The notes beneath the pieces were generated by a model, which had not been told where the DNA came from, searched no databases, and saw only the letters and a program-made list of their open reading frames with translations. Below, piece by piece: positions 7,688-15,345 of a stretch of 64,000 nt of DNA. A program made the translations under genes and the position numbers. Source of the DNA: Streptomyces sp. CA-210063 (lineage in GTDB: Bacteria; Actinomycetota; Actinomycetes; Streptomycetales; Streptomycetaceae); NCBI RefSeq assembly GCF_024612015.1, contig NZ_CP102512.1, positions 6,572,001 through 6,636,000 of the forward strand, written 5' to 3'. Position 1 is the stretch's first letter, and every line of letters begins with the position of its first letter.

Positions 7688-10112
7688 GCGCGGACTCCTT
7701 GATCTCTCCCCAGGTCAGCCCCGACGCGGTCAGGTGCGAGAGGGCCGGGAAGGTGCTTGTGACGGAGGCGTACGTCGCGTACGTCACCGTCGCCGGGTCG
7801 CTCGGCGCGTCCGGGGTGAGTCCCGCGTCGGCCGGCAGGGGACCGGGGTCGACGCCACGCAGGGTCAGGGTCTGCTGGACTCCGCCGTCGGCCGTGGCCG
7901 AGGTGCGGACGCCGACGACCCAGGCGAGCGTGTCGAGCGCGGCCCCGGTGCTGTCCACCACCCGTACGACGTCACCGAGTTGGATGCGGGGGTCGTACAG
8001 CACCTCGACGTCGCCGATGACCGGCACGGGCAGGACGCCCGCGTCCCGCATCGCGTGGGCGAGGTCGGCGGCGACGGACGCGTCCTGCACCCAGTCGGTG
8101 CTCTCGGCGGTGTACTCCTGACGGCCGTAGAACTTCTCGCTGGCGACCCCGGCCGGGTCGTTCGCGGCGTTCTCCAGATACGCGATGGCCTGGCGTTCCA
8201 CCGGGTCGGCGGACGGCTTCAGTGTCTGCAGGACGAACGACGGCGTGCCGGTCCTGGTGGCCGTGTAGAGCGTCTGGGTGCTGCGGTTGGCGAACCGCAC
8301 CACCAGATAGCCGTCCTCACGGCGGACCATCAGATCGACGGCCCCCTTGACCGCGGTGCCACCCGTGGCGGCGGTGCCGAAGCGGACGTTCGTGCCCAGC
8401 TCGGTGACCGAGTCGTCGTCCGTACCGGGCGGACTGATGTCGTACTCGTCGTCCGACATCAGGTACTTCACGGTGGTCGTCGAACTGGCCGGGATGGTAC
8501 GGACGACGGTGTCGGTGGACGTCGTGCCGGTGACGGCCTTGATGCCCGTCCAGTCCTTGTACGGCTGGATGCAGTAGTTGCGGCAGGCGTCGATCTCCTC
8601 CGTCGCGGTCAGCGACGCGATCTCCCGCACGCTGGTGAGCGTGAGGTCGGGGACCGTCGGGCTGGTGGCGAACCGCGAGTGGTTCCGCCACCGGAAGACG
8701 CCGCGCTCGTCAATCTCGGCGGTCGACATGCTCGCCTTGGCGATCTGCGAGATCACCTCCCACTGCGAGCCGCTGACCCGGGGCAGTGCGATCAACGGCA
8801 GGATGACGTCGTCGAGTTCGGCGCTCTTCGTCCAGGCGTACGTCCCGGTGTGGGCGAACTCCGCCGCACTCGGCATGGCGGTCAGCCCGCTGGTGACCTG
8901 GAGGCACTCGGTCGGCATGTCGGTGTAGAGGATGACCTGCCGCAGTTCCGAGGCCGACTGGAGCGCGGAGGAGTCCGTGAACGTCGCCGCCGAGCCGAGC
9001 AACTGCGTGCCGTCCGGAGCGGTCAGCCGGGGCTGCACGGTCGGATGGACGCTGGTACCGGTGGAGGCGGTGTCGAAGAAGGCGCCGATGTGCCAGACAC
9101 CCCGCTGCTGCCAGACGCCGCGCAGCTCCGTGTCGTGCCACGACCACTGGAAGTACCAGCCGCCCGCCGCGTCCGTGGAGGACATGCGCACCCAGCCCTC
9201 GGCGAAGTCCACGACCACGCGCAGGGAACCGGTGGCCGATCCGACGCGGTTCAGCTCCAGCCGGATCGTCACCTGGTCGCTGTTGCTGTTGACCACGCCG
9301 TCGTCGAGGTCGCCGTACGCGACCGCGTTGTTCACCCAGGCCTCGGCGAAGATCTTGCTGCCGGGCACCGTGACCCGGCTGCGCGGGAACCAACTCGCCG
9401 CCAGCTGCGGCCCCTTGGGCACGAGCGCCATCTCGTGGGGCGCGCCCTCGCGGCTGAAGACGTAGGCGCTCGGGTCCGGCACGTACTCCGGCTGTCCGTA
9501 CGGCGTGCTGAACCCGCCGTGCAGCGAGGCGTACACCAGGGTCAGCGGCTTGCCCTCGACGAAGTCCGGGTACCGGGGCGGCGGGCAGGCGTACACGCCG
9601 CCCTGGCGCAGCAGTTCGGACACACACCAGGTCGCCGACGACACCGGGTGGGCATGGCCCAGGAACCCGGCGTACGGCTTCGGCAGTACGGCGGGACCAC
9701 GCAGCCGCTCCGCCCCGTCCAGCGCGGTGACCTGCACACTGTCGGTCCCTGAGGTGGCGGAACGGGAGCGGACGGTGCCCCGGAACGCGGGGAGCTTCGC
9801 ACCCCCGACCCCGTTCTCGTGGACGACGGACTGACCGGGGCGTACGACGTCGCCGGTGGCACGGTCGGCCCACGGGGAGTACATCTCCGGCGCCGAGGTC
9901 CCCGCCGTGCCGGACAGCTGCACCTGCAGCTGCGCCGCGGAGGAACCGGAGAAGGCCCGCATCGCGGCCGGCAGATCGGTCGCGTACGACCGCTCCACCT
10001 GCCAGGACTGGACCTGCGCCGAGACATCCTTGCCGCCGAGGCGGGTGGTGTGGGTGGTGGTGCGCTCACCGGCCGCGAGCGCGGACTCGGTGGCGTCGTC
10101 AGCCTGCTGCAC
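7680..10112 (-). CDS. Phage tail hub / tail-associated protein (Tal-like, minor tail protein)
   Basis: This 810-residue protein is the largest of the tail element and starts with GTG at 10112, overlapping the end of the distal tail gene by 14 bases. The N-terminal 150 residues (GGKDVSAQVQSWQVERSYATDLPAAMRAFSG) are beta-rich, like the hub domains of siphovirus tail tips. A central region (about 215-375) has the Trp/Gly-rich pattern of a jelly-roll or laminin-G-like carbohydrate-binding module. The C-terminal part (about 690-780, VEVLYDPRIQLGDVVRVVDSTG) is typical of tail proteins closing the hub. It would form the tip that touches the target cell. No obvious protease or lysin motif is seen. 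Confidence 0.75.
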   Translation of the reverse strand: MQQADDATESALAAGERTTTHTTRLGGKDVSAQVQSWQVERSYATDLPAAMRAFSGSSAAQLQVQLSGTAGTSAPEMYSPWADRATGDVVRPGQSVVHENGVGGAKLPAFRGTVRSRSATSGTDSVQVTALDGAERLRGPAVLPKPYAGFLGHAHPVSSATWCVSELLRQGGVYACPPPRYPDFVEGKPLTLVYASLHGGFSTPYGQPEYVPDPSAYVFSREGAPHEMALVPKGPQLAASWFPRSRVTVPGSKIFAEAWVNNAVAYGDLDDGVVNSNSDQVTIRLELNRVGSATGSLRVVVDFAEGWVRMSSTDAAGGWYFQWSWHDTELRGVWQQRGVWHIGAFFDTASTGTSVHPTVQPRLTAPDGTQLLGSAATFTDSSALQSASELRQVILYTDMPTECLQVTSGLTAMPSAAEFAHTGTYAWTKSAELDDVILPLIALPRVSGSQWEVISQIAKASMSTAEIDERGVFRWRNHSRFATSPTVPDLTLTSVREIASLTATEEIDACRNYCIQPYKDWTGIKAVTGTTSTDTVVRTIPASSTTTVKYLMSDDEYDISPPGTDDDSVTELGTNVRFGTAATGGTAVKGAVDLMVRREDGYLVVRFANRSTQTLYTATRTGTPSFVLQTLKPSADPVERQAIAYLENAANDPAGVASEKFYGRQEYTAESTDWVQDASVAADLAHAMRDAGVLPVPVIGDVEVLYDPRIQLGDVVRVVDSTGAALDTLAWVVGVRTSATADGGVQQTLTLRGVDPGPLPADAGLTPDAPSDPATVTYATYASVTSTFPALSHLTASGLTWGEIKESAHV

Positions 10113-10938
10113 CGGACACCTCCACGAGGTCGAGGCTGAAGTTGCGGAAGGGGAGCGGGCGGCCGGGCGTGTCGCTGTAGCCGGTCACGGACATCGGCGG
10201 CAGCCCGTCACCCGGGATGCCGTCCGCCGCCGTACCGCCGTACGTCAGACAGGCGCCGGCCAGCGAGTACGTGCCCGCCGTGCCCGGCTTGCAGGTCGGG
10301 GTGACGTACGCGGCATTGGCCGGGACGGTGCCGGTGACCAGCGGACCCGAGGCAGAGACCGTACTGATGTACGAACCGTCCGCCTTCTTGAAGTCCAGGC
10401 CCACGCTCTCCGTGCTGAGCGCGGCGATCGCGGTCGGCGCCCGGAACGAGACCTGGAGCCCCGGCGAGACCGGGAAGTTGCCGACGGTGCCGACGCAGCG
10501 CCAGGCCAGGGCGCTGTCCGCGCTCACCGCGGTGAAGGTGAACGCGCCGACGGCCGTGGCGCTCTCGGCCACCGTGCCGGTCGAGGTGGTGAACCACTGG
10601 GCGAGCCCGGTGATGTCGGTGGCCTTGGTGGTGCCCCGGCCGAGGGCCTGACCGGCGGTGAGCACATTGCCGGCGGCCGGGTCCACGAGGAACACGGTCG
10701 GCGCCAGCGAACTGTCGACCCGCCGGGCGATCCGGTCGAGCGCCCGGGCGTGCGCCGGCGGCAGCAGGTCCCAGGCCAGCTTGATCCGGCGCACCGGAGC
10801 GAGGTTGCGGGTGACGGTGACCCGGCCGCCGAGCGACTTGAACTCGCTGACGCCCAGGTCGGCGGTGCGGTCGAAGGACTTGGCGGCCTGGTCGATCTCG
10901 TACATGGAACCGGGCGGGCCGATCCAAAGGTTTCCCAT
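10099..10938 (-). CDS. Distal tail protein (Dit-like)
   Basis: The 279-residue protein starts at ATG 10938 behind a ggggaga ribosome-binding site; an upstream in-frame extension through the 8-bp repeats is not used. The opening (LWIGPPGSMYEIDQAAKSFDRTADLGVSEFKSLGGRVTVTRNLAPVRRIKLAWDLL) matches the N-terminal domain of actinophage tail family proteins that cap the tube and dock the hub. The middle (about 130-230) resembles a galactose-binding-like insert, often seen in evolved Dit proteins. It is the first gene of the unit that follows the internal terminator, and it precedes the hub gene as in siphovirus tails. Confidence 0.7.
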   Translation of the reverse strand: MGNLWIGPPGSMYEIDQAAKSFDRTADLGVSEFKSLGGRVTVTRNLAPVRRIKLAWDLLPPAHARALDRIARRVDSSLAPTVFLVDPAAGNVLTAGQALGRGTTKATDITGLAQWFTTSTGTVAESATAVGAFTFTAVSADSALAWRCVGTVGNFPVSPGLQVSFRAPTAIAALSTESVGLDFKKADGSYISTVSASGPLVTGTVPANAAYVTPTCKPGTAGTYSLAGACLTYGGTAADGIPGDGLPPMSVTGYSDTPGRPLPFRNFSLDLVEVSGAAG

Positions 10939-10997
10939 GATCTCCCCTGGTGGTGGGTGGGTTTCGATGGCTGGTGGGCGGTGATCTGGGCAATTGA

Positions 10998-11044
10998 GGG
11001 CATGCGGGCATGCGGGCATGCGGGCATGCGGGCATGCGGGCATG
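10998..11044. repeat. 8-bp tandem repeat (GGGCATGC, 5.9 copies)
   Basis: Five perfect copies of GGGCATGC and a seventh-base-truncated sixth copy lie between the distal tail and tape-measure genes, directly beside the intrinsic terminator at 11045-11074. Each unit contains the palindrome GCATGC. Copy number is probably variable by slippage, and the repeat lies in the leader of the distal tail gene. Confidence 0.9.
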
Positions 11045-11074
11045 AAAAAAGCCGACGGCGGTGAAGTGCCGTCG
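11045..11074 (-). terminator. Intrinsic terminator after the tape-measure gene
   Basis: On the minus strand CGACGGC pairs with GCCGTCG (7 bp, extendable) around an 8-base loop and is followed by GC and a run of six T. This is a classical Rho-independent terminator 24 bases past the tape-measure stop. It splits the tail genes into two transcription units. Confidence 0.85.
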
Positions 11075-11097
11075 ACTGCTGCGGAACCCTGGTGTCG

Positions 11098-12114
11098 TTA
11101 CCGCCTGGCCAGCTGCCGCTGCCCCAGGAACACCGCCCGGGCGATCTCCTGCGAGTCGACCTGTACGACGACGGGCCGGTCGGCGAGCCGCTCCACGGCG
11201 GAGGCGAGGGTGCGCAAGCCCCCGCCCGAGCCCAGCATCCGCTCCAGCTTGGAGAGCGGGATGACGGCCTCGTGCTCACCGGCCTCACCGAGCAGCGCGA
11301 GGGTGCCGCCGGAACGGGCCTGGACGACGCCGCCCTTGGCGAGCTGCGGCACGGGGATGGACGGCAGGTTGAACTGGAAGCCCCGGCCGCCGATGACCGG
11401 CACCCAGTCCGGCACCTTGATCTTGACCCGGTTCAGGGAGCTGATGAGCATGTTGAGCCCGCGGATCAGCATCCGGGACGGCAGCAGGAACCCGTTGACG
11501 ACGCCCTTGAACAGCGGCCCGAGCATCCTCGCGGCCGACGACGAGGCGTTCTTGATGGCGCTCCACGCGGCGACGAGCCCACGCTTGACCAGGGCGGCGA
11601 CCTTGTCCATGTTGACGAACTGGGCGATCAGCGGCGCCAGCAGCGTCATGATCAGCCCGAACGGACTCGCCGCCATGGCGAGGTTGAGCCCCTTCTGAGC
11701 GAGCGAGGCCCCCTTGAGCCCCTTGCCCAGATTCCCCATCGACTTCCCGCCCTTGTCGGCGTTCTTGCCGGCCTGCCCGACCGACTTCTCGACGGCGTCG
11801 GCCTGCTTCTTGACGCCCTGGAGCGCCGTCTTGGTGCTGTTGGCGGAGGACTTGAGCTTGTCGAGGGAGGACTTGAGCTTGTCCGCGCCGCCTTTGGCCT
11901 TCCCGACCCCGGTGTTGAGCCCACTGGCCTCGGACTTCAATTTGCCGAGCCCGCTACCGCTCTGGGTGGCGGAGGTCTTGAGCTTGCCAAGTGCGCTGTT
12001 GAGCTGGCTGGAGCCGGTCTTGACCTTGTTCATCGCCGTGTCGGCCCGACCGAGCGAGGCCCTGAGCGTCCCGAGCTTGGCGTCGACTCCTGCGATGGCT
12101 TGTTTCAGATTCAC
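11098..12114 (-). CDS. Short phage tail tape-measure protein
   Basis: The 338-residue protein has a long Lys/Ala/Ser-rich helical region with coiled-coil heptads (about 1-135). A hydrophobic segment follows (about 143-170, LAMAASPFGLIMTLLAPLIAQFV). The C-terminus reads LAKGGVVQARSGGTLALLGEAGEHEAVIPLSKLERML, a signature of actinophage tape measures. Tape-measure length sets tail length at about 0.15 nm per residue, so this would give a tail of roughly 50 nm, far shorter than most siphoviruses, whose tape measures run to 700-2000 residues. The start is GTG at 12114, 30 bases after the coiled-coil gene, and an intrinsic terminator follows. Confidence 0.8.
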   Translation of the reverse strand: MNLKQAIAGVDAKLGTLRASLGRADTAMNKVKTGSSQLNSALGKLKTSATQSGSGLGKLKSEASGLNTGVGKAKGGADKLKSSLDKLKSSANSTKTALQGVKKQADAVEKSVGQAGKNADKGGKSMGNLGKGLKGASLAQKGLNLAMAASPFGLIMTLLAPLIAQFVNMDKVAALVKRGLVAAWSAIKNASSSAARMLGPLFKGVVNGFLLPSRMLIRGLNMLISSLNRVKIKVPDWVPVIGGRGFQFNLPSIPVPQLAKGGVVQARSGGTLALLGEAGEHEAVIPLSKLERMLGSGGGLRTLASAVERLADRPVVVQVDSQEIARAVFLGQRQLARR

Positions 12115-12144
12115 TGCTACCCTCGATTCACTCGTCGCGTGTGA

Positions 12145-12654
12145 TCAGACGTCTGAGAGCGCTCGGCTCAGGTTCTCCGCGGATTTCCTGAGCGTGTCGA
12201 GTTCTTCCCGCTTGGTCCCGCGATTTCCTGGGTCGGCCGCGCTGCCGGCCTTTTTCAGCTTTTCCCTGAGGGCCTGGATGTCGTATCGCGCGCGGTTTGC
12301 AGTGTCCTTCACCGACTTGAACTCCGCGCCCGACTTTTCGAGGAAGAGCTTCTTCAGGCGGTCGTCGAGTTTCTTTTCCTTCTCCTTGGCCTTCGCATCC
12401 TCCGCGTCCTTGACGTTCTGCCAGGTGATCTTCTGTACGCCGCGGAGGGAGATGCCCTTTTCGTCGACCTTCAGAAAGCTGTAGTCGATCTTGATGAACT
12501 GGGCGGTCGCAGCCACCCATGACACGACGAACTTCAGGCCCTCGACGTCCACTTTGATTCCGGTCATCGAGTGGCTGAAGCCCGTCATGCTCTTCTTGAT
12601 CCCCTCCACCTCCTTGCGGACGAAGTGGAGGTCCTTGTCGATATCGAAGCCCAT
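12145..12654 (-). CDS. Coiled-coil protein co-transcribed with the tape measure (unknown function)
   Basis: ATG 12654 has AGGAGT five bases upstream and gives 169 residues; longer in-frame starts run into the divergent gene. The N-terminal half (FDIDKDLHFVRKEVEGIKKSMTGFSHSMTGIKVDVEGLKFVVSWVAATAQFIKID) is mixed. The C-terminal half is very charged and helical (EDAKAKEKEKKLDDRLKKLFLEKSG and DIQALREKLKKAGSA). It ends 30 bases before the tape measure. It could be the N-terminal piece of a split tape measure, a tube-lumen passenger or a chaperone; no family is recognised. GC content and codon choice are looser than in the flanking tail genes, suggesting separate acquisition with the divergent VWA gene. 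Confidence 0.65.
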   Translation of the reverse strand: MGFDIDKDLHFVRKEVEGIKKSMTGFSHSMTGIKVDVEGLKFVVSWVAATAQFIKIDYSFLKVDEKGISLRGVQKITWQNVKDAEDAKAKEKEKKLDDRLKKLFLEKSGAEFKSVKDTANRARYDIQALREKLKKAGSAADPGNRGTKREELDTLRKSAENLSRALSDV

Positions 12655-12710
12655 GTGAACTCCTGTTGAAGTCATTGCTCGGTGAGGTGATGGCGGCATA
12701 ACATGCGTAT

Positions 12711-13463
12711 ATGGCATCCGCTGGTATGAATCTTCCAAAAAGCAGGACGAAATCCCGTAAAGGGGTGCTTTCCGCATCCCTGATCGCACGCTTCAGCGGT
12801 GTGCGGCGGGATTCCGTCAGGGTGGTGCTGGCGATTCCCGGGGCACACCGTTATCCGCTCGAGTCCGGGGTTGTGGCCGATATGGCGCGCAGGGCCGCTG
12901 TGTTGGGTGAGGTCATGTCGCCGGTCGCGGAGGTGGAGGCCTGGATCTACACGGCACGGGCGTATCGGCTGCCGAATCTCCGGTTGGCGGATGCGGAACG
13001 GTGGATCGCGGACTGGGCTGTACTGCCGAAGGAGCCTCTGCTGTCGCGGGATGCCGTACCGGGAAACTCGCTCGGTCGGGGCGCGGAGGAATACGGTCTC
13101 TTCGATGCGGAGGATGCCGCCGAGGCGGTCAAGGGGATTACGCAGAGCCTCCCTGAAAGCGAGGTCGCGACCCTTGTCCTGTTCTACTTCTGGGGACTCC
13201 ACTCCGAAGGCACGGCCCTCGCCGACCAGTTCGACGCGGGGGCCGGTCGTAACGTGTTCTGGCTGTTCCTCGGAGACCTTGATGGCGGTTCGTCCGTGCT
13301 CGACGACCTCGATGCACTGCGGGCCGAGGCTCCGCACATCAGGAATGTCAGTCTTTACCGAGGGTGGGATGCGATCGAGGAGACTCCCGATCATTCCTTC
13401 TGGCGTGGAGTGCTGAATCCGTTCGCTCGTTGGAGAAAGGGGTATCCCGCGGCTCGACGCTGA
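12711..13463 (+). CDS. TerF-like VWA-domain protein with degenerate MIDAS, inside the tail cluster
   Basis: This 250-residue protein is the only plus-strand gene within the tail cluster. From RVVLAIPGAHRYPLESGVVADMARRAAVLGEVM (about 37-69) to VFWLFLGDLDGGSSVLDDLDAL and FWRGVLNPFARW it follows the TerF/TerY-type von Willebrand A fold, where the corresponding motifs are a central strand, an FW-QF strand, an FLEKLDDL helix and a C-terminal PSW. The metal-binding DxSxS motif is replaced by AIPGAH, so the MIDAS site is probably lost. Such proteins accompany tellurite-resistance/TerD and phage-defence operons. It is divergent from the coiled-coil gene with only 56 bases between them. ATG 12726 is an alternative start. 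Confidence 0.6.
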   Translation: MASAGMNLPKSRTKSRKGVLSASLIARFSGVRRDSVRVVLAIPGAHRYPLESGVVADMARRAAVLGEVMSPVAEVEAWIYTARAYRLPNLRLADAERWIADWAVLPKEPLLSRDAVPGNSLGRGAEEYGLFDAEDAAEAVKGITQSLPESEVATLVLFYFWGLHSEGTALADQFDAGAGRNVFWLFLGDLDGGSSVLDDLDALRAEAPHIRNVSLYRGWDAIEETPDHSFWRGVLNPFARWRKGYPAARR

Positions 13464-13621
13464 CAGGCCGAGTATCCCGGGGTGACCTTCGTTTGCTGCG
13501 AGTACCTCGATCCGCGGGGGATTACGAGGTACCGGACATCACGAGGTACCGGACGACGAAGGGAAGCCTTCGGCCGTACGCGCAAGGAATTGGTGTGAGC
13601 CCTGGTCCGCGGATCTGAGGC

Positions 13622-14017
13622 CTACAGATCGTCGTCCGACGGGTGCGGGCGCGCGGTCGGCGGGTGCGGATGGGGATGCGGGGTGGAGGGCGTGCCCGGC
13701 GGCGGTGTTTGCTGCGGGAAGGGGAGGATCTTGCCGCCGGCGTCGCGGCGGGGCGGGGCGGCCTGCCCTTGACCCGTACCCGGGCTCTGGCTGCGGAGCG
13801 CGGCCGCCGACCGGCGTCGCTGGTCCTCGTGCTCGCCCCGGTCCCGCCAGCCCTGCCCGTACGCCCTGAACTCACGCTTCTCGATCTCGGTCCGGGTGGT
13901 GACGACCAGGTCCGCAGGGACGGCCCGTTGCATGCGTACGGCAAGGACCTGCCGCAGTTCGGCCTCGGCTCTGTCCAGCTCGACGCCGCCCCACGCCTCG
14001 CCCTCGTTGTTCGTCAC
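13622..14017 (-). CDS. Unknown hydrophilic protein behind a LexA-type box
   Basis: From GTG 14017 (gggagt nine bases upstream) the product has 131 residues; an in-frame start at 14044 is also possible. Residues 10-75 (DRAEAELRQVLAVRMQRAVPADLVVTTRTEIEKREFRAYGQGWRDRGEHEDQRRR) look helical. The last 55 residues are a disordered Pro/His-rich tail ending in DDDL. No family is recognised. The SOS-type palindrome 37 bases upstream suggests DNA-damage induction. The gene could belong to the tail element, perhaps as an activator or anti-repressor, or be a resident chromosomal gene. Confidence 0.6.
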   Translation of the reverse strand: MTNNEGEAWGGVELDRAEAELRQVLAVRMQRAVPADLVVTTRTEIEKREFRAYGQGWRDRGEHEDQRRRSAAALRSQSPGTGQGQAAPPRRDAGGKILPFPQQTPPPGTPSTPHPHPHPPTARPHPSDDDL

Positions 14018-14053
14018 TCGGCCCCCACTCCCCGCAGACTTCAAACATGTGCT

Positions 14054-14069
14054 TCGAACATATGCTCGA
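14054..14069. promoter_or_regulatory. LexA/SOS box candidate
   Basis: TCGAACATATGCTCGA differs at one position from the actinobacterial LexA palindrome TCGAAC-N4-GTTCGA. It lies 37 bases upstream of the GTG at 14017 on the minus strand, inside the tail element. A second, weaker half-match (TCAAACATGTGCTTCGA) overlaps it to the left. Confidence 0.65.
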
Positions 14070-14071
14070 TT

Positions 14072-14137
14072 GCACTTCGCAGGATACCCGAAGTGCCTGT
14101 GGTGGCCAGGACAAAACGGAGACGGTTCCCGGCCACC
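14072..14137. terminator. Two consecutive hairpins after the fibre-like gene
   Basis: GGTGGCC at 14101-14107 pairs with GGCCACC near 14131-14137. Closer to the SOS box, GCACTTCG (14072-14079) pairs with CGAAGTGC (14089-14096). Both lie just past the stop of the fibre-like gene (14158, minus strand). They probably end the tube/chaperone/fibre transcript and insulate the SOS-box gene. Confidence 0.5.
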
Positions 14138-14157
14138 TCACGCCGTACGGCCGAGGC

Positions 14158-14820
14158 TCACGCCACCTCGTACGTTCCCCCGATCCGGATGATGTTGGCG
14201 CTCGTCCAGGCGTATCCGAGCAGCCCGGCGCTGCCGAGCTGGCCGAGGTGGGAGGTCGAGGCCGAGGCCGGACCCCACAGCGTGTACGTCGTCGCGTTGG
14301 TGCTCGCGGTCGGCTGGCAACTGATCATCCCGCGGCCCTGGCTGCTGCCCGAACCGCTGGTCGCCACCCCTTGGTGCTGCGGCAGCCCGCCCAGCGCGCC
14401 CGCCTGGACCGGGTAGCTCAGGTAGTAGCTGCCGCTGCCGTACGTCGTCGTCGATCCGAACTGCATGAGCATCGTGAAGTGGCAGGTCTTGCCCACGATC
14501 GCGTACTTGCCGGTCAGCGTGCCGTTGCCGATCGCCGGGTTGGTCGTCTCAGCCGTCCAGGCCGGGGTGTACGTGTTCCAGACGCCCATCGCCACCCACG
14601 CCGAGCCGGTGTAGTAGCTGAGCGTGCCGGGGGTCGTCAGCCAGGCGACCATGCCGGCGGCCGGGGTGGTGATCGCGGCGTCCCGGTCGGCGGCGTTCGC
14701 GTACCGCAGGACCGTACGGCTGTCGATGCCCTCGGCCAGGGACTGGAGGTGGAGCGGGAGGTTCGCGACGTCGGTGGGCTGCGGATACGGCAGCCCGCCG
14801 AGTGGGGTGTAGAGGGTCAT
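14158..14820 (-). CDS. Tail fibre-like / receptor-binding protein
   Basis: The 220-residue protein starts at ATG 14820 behind AAGGAG. It opens LYTPLGGLPYPQPTDVANLPLHLQSLAEGIDSRTVLRYANAADRDAAI, a typical N-terminal attachment segment of actinophage tail fibres and structural proteins. A middle segment (TPAAGMVAWLTTPGTLSYYTGSAWVAM) follows. The C-terminal beta-rich Ser/Gly/Thr-rich head ends in ANIIRIGGTYEVA, as expected for a trimeric fibre tip. Its place between the chaperone gene and the tape measure is unusual, because fibres normally follow the hub. It may be a receptor-binding or decoration protein; a related start motif occurs in the remnant at 7352. Confidence 0.65.
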   Translation of the reverse strand: MTLYTPLGGLPYPQPTDVANLPLHLQSLAEGIDSRTVLRYANAADRDAAITTPAAGMVAWLTTPGTLSYYTGSAWVAMGVWNTYTPAWTAETTNPAIGNGTLTGKYAIVGKTCHFTMLMQFGSTTTYGSGSYYLSYPVQAGALGGLPQHQGVATSGSGSSQGRGMISCQPTASTNATTYTLWGPASASTSHLGQLGSAGLLGYAWTSANIIRIGGTYEVA

Positions 14821-14841
14821 GGGCGGGATCACTCCTTGGGC

Positions 14842-15345
14842 TCAAGAGAAGAACTGGGCGAGTTCGATGGGTGTCGGGTTCCGCACCGGCTCGGCGGCCG
14901 ACGACGGTGACGCGCCGGACGGTGACGTCCCGGAGGGTGACGTCGCTGAGGGCGACGCGTCGGACCGTGGCGCGGCCGCCGTGGACGCCGGTCCGGTCCG
15001 CCCGTCCTCCGCCGTCACCGGGCGCGGCACGGGCTCCGGGTAGTCCAGCGGTTCCGCGTCCTCGTCCCGGTTCACCGTGGCGAACATCCAGTTCGCCTCC
15101 GCGAGCTGGTCGACGACGGACGCCAGCAGGTAGTCGTTGACGGACCAGAGGGCGGCCTCGCCGTGGAGTTCCTGGAGGGTCGCGCTGTCGCGTGGCAGAT
15201 GCTTGACCAGCACCGCGAGCCGGCGGGAGGAGAGCCGGCCACGGTGCCAGTCGAGCAGGTCCACGCCGTAGTGGCGGAGCAGGTCCGCTTCGAGGGCCTC
15301 GGCGTGTTCATCGACGAACTCGCCGAGGCTCAGCCTTCCCCCAGG
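14842..15345 (-). CDS. Downstream (T) part of tail assembly chaperone, reached by -1 frameshift
   Basis: The frame is open from the slippery site at 15336-15342 to the stop at 14842 and reads GGRLSLGEFVDEHAEALEADLLRHYGVDLLDWHRGRLSSRRLAVLVKHLPRDSATL. A WSVNDYLLASVVDQLAEANWMF segment and an acidic/Ser-rich tail follow. The conserved part lies upstream of the only usable internal start (GTG 15264), so expression by frameshifting from the preceding gene is more likely than separate initiation. This matches the G/GT chaperone arrangement of siphophages, in which the fusion recruits tube protein to the tape measure. The fused product would be about 260 residues. Confidence 0.7.
   Translation of the reverse strand, partial: PGGRLSLGEFVDEHAEALEADLLRHYGVDLLDWHRGRLSSRRLAVLVKHLPRDSATLQELHGEAALWSVNDYLLASVVDQLAEANWMFATVNRDEDAEPLDYPEPVPRPVTAEDGRTGPASTAAAPRSDASPSATSPSGTSPSGASPSSAAEPVRNPTPIELAQFFS

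Noticed and set aside
7383..9752. 789-residue plus-strand open frame opposite the tail hub gene
   Set aside because: Low-information Arg/Gly/Val-rich translation; the minus-strand tail gene explains the region with domain-like sequence.
10938..11043. N-terminal extension of the distal tail protein through PACPHARM repeats
   Set aside because: It is translation of the 8-bp tandem repeat; a good ribosome-binding site precedes ATG 10938.
15072..15311. 79-residue minus-strand open frame with an ATG inside the chaperone T region
   Set aside because: Wrong frame relative to the conserved T sequence; it reads as Arg/Ser/Thr-rich noise.
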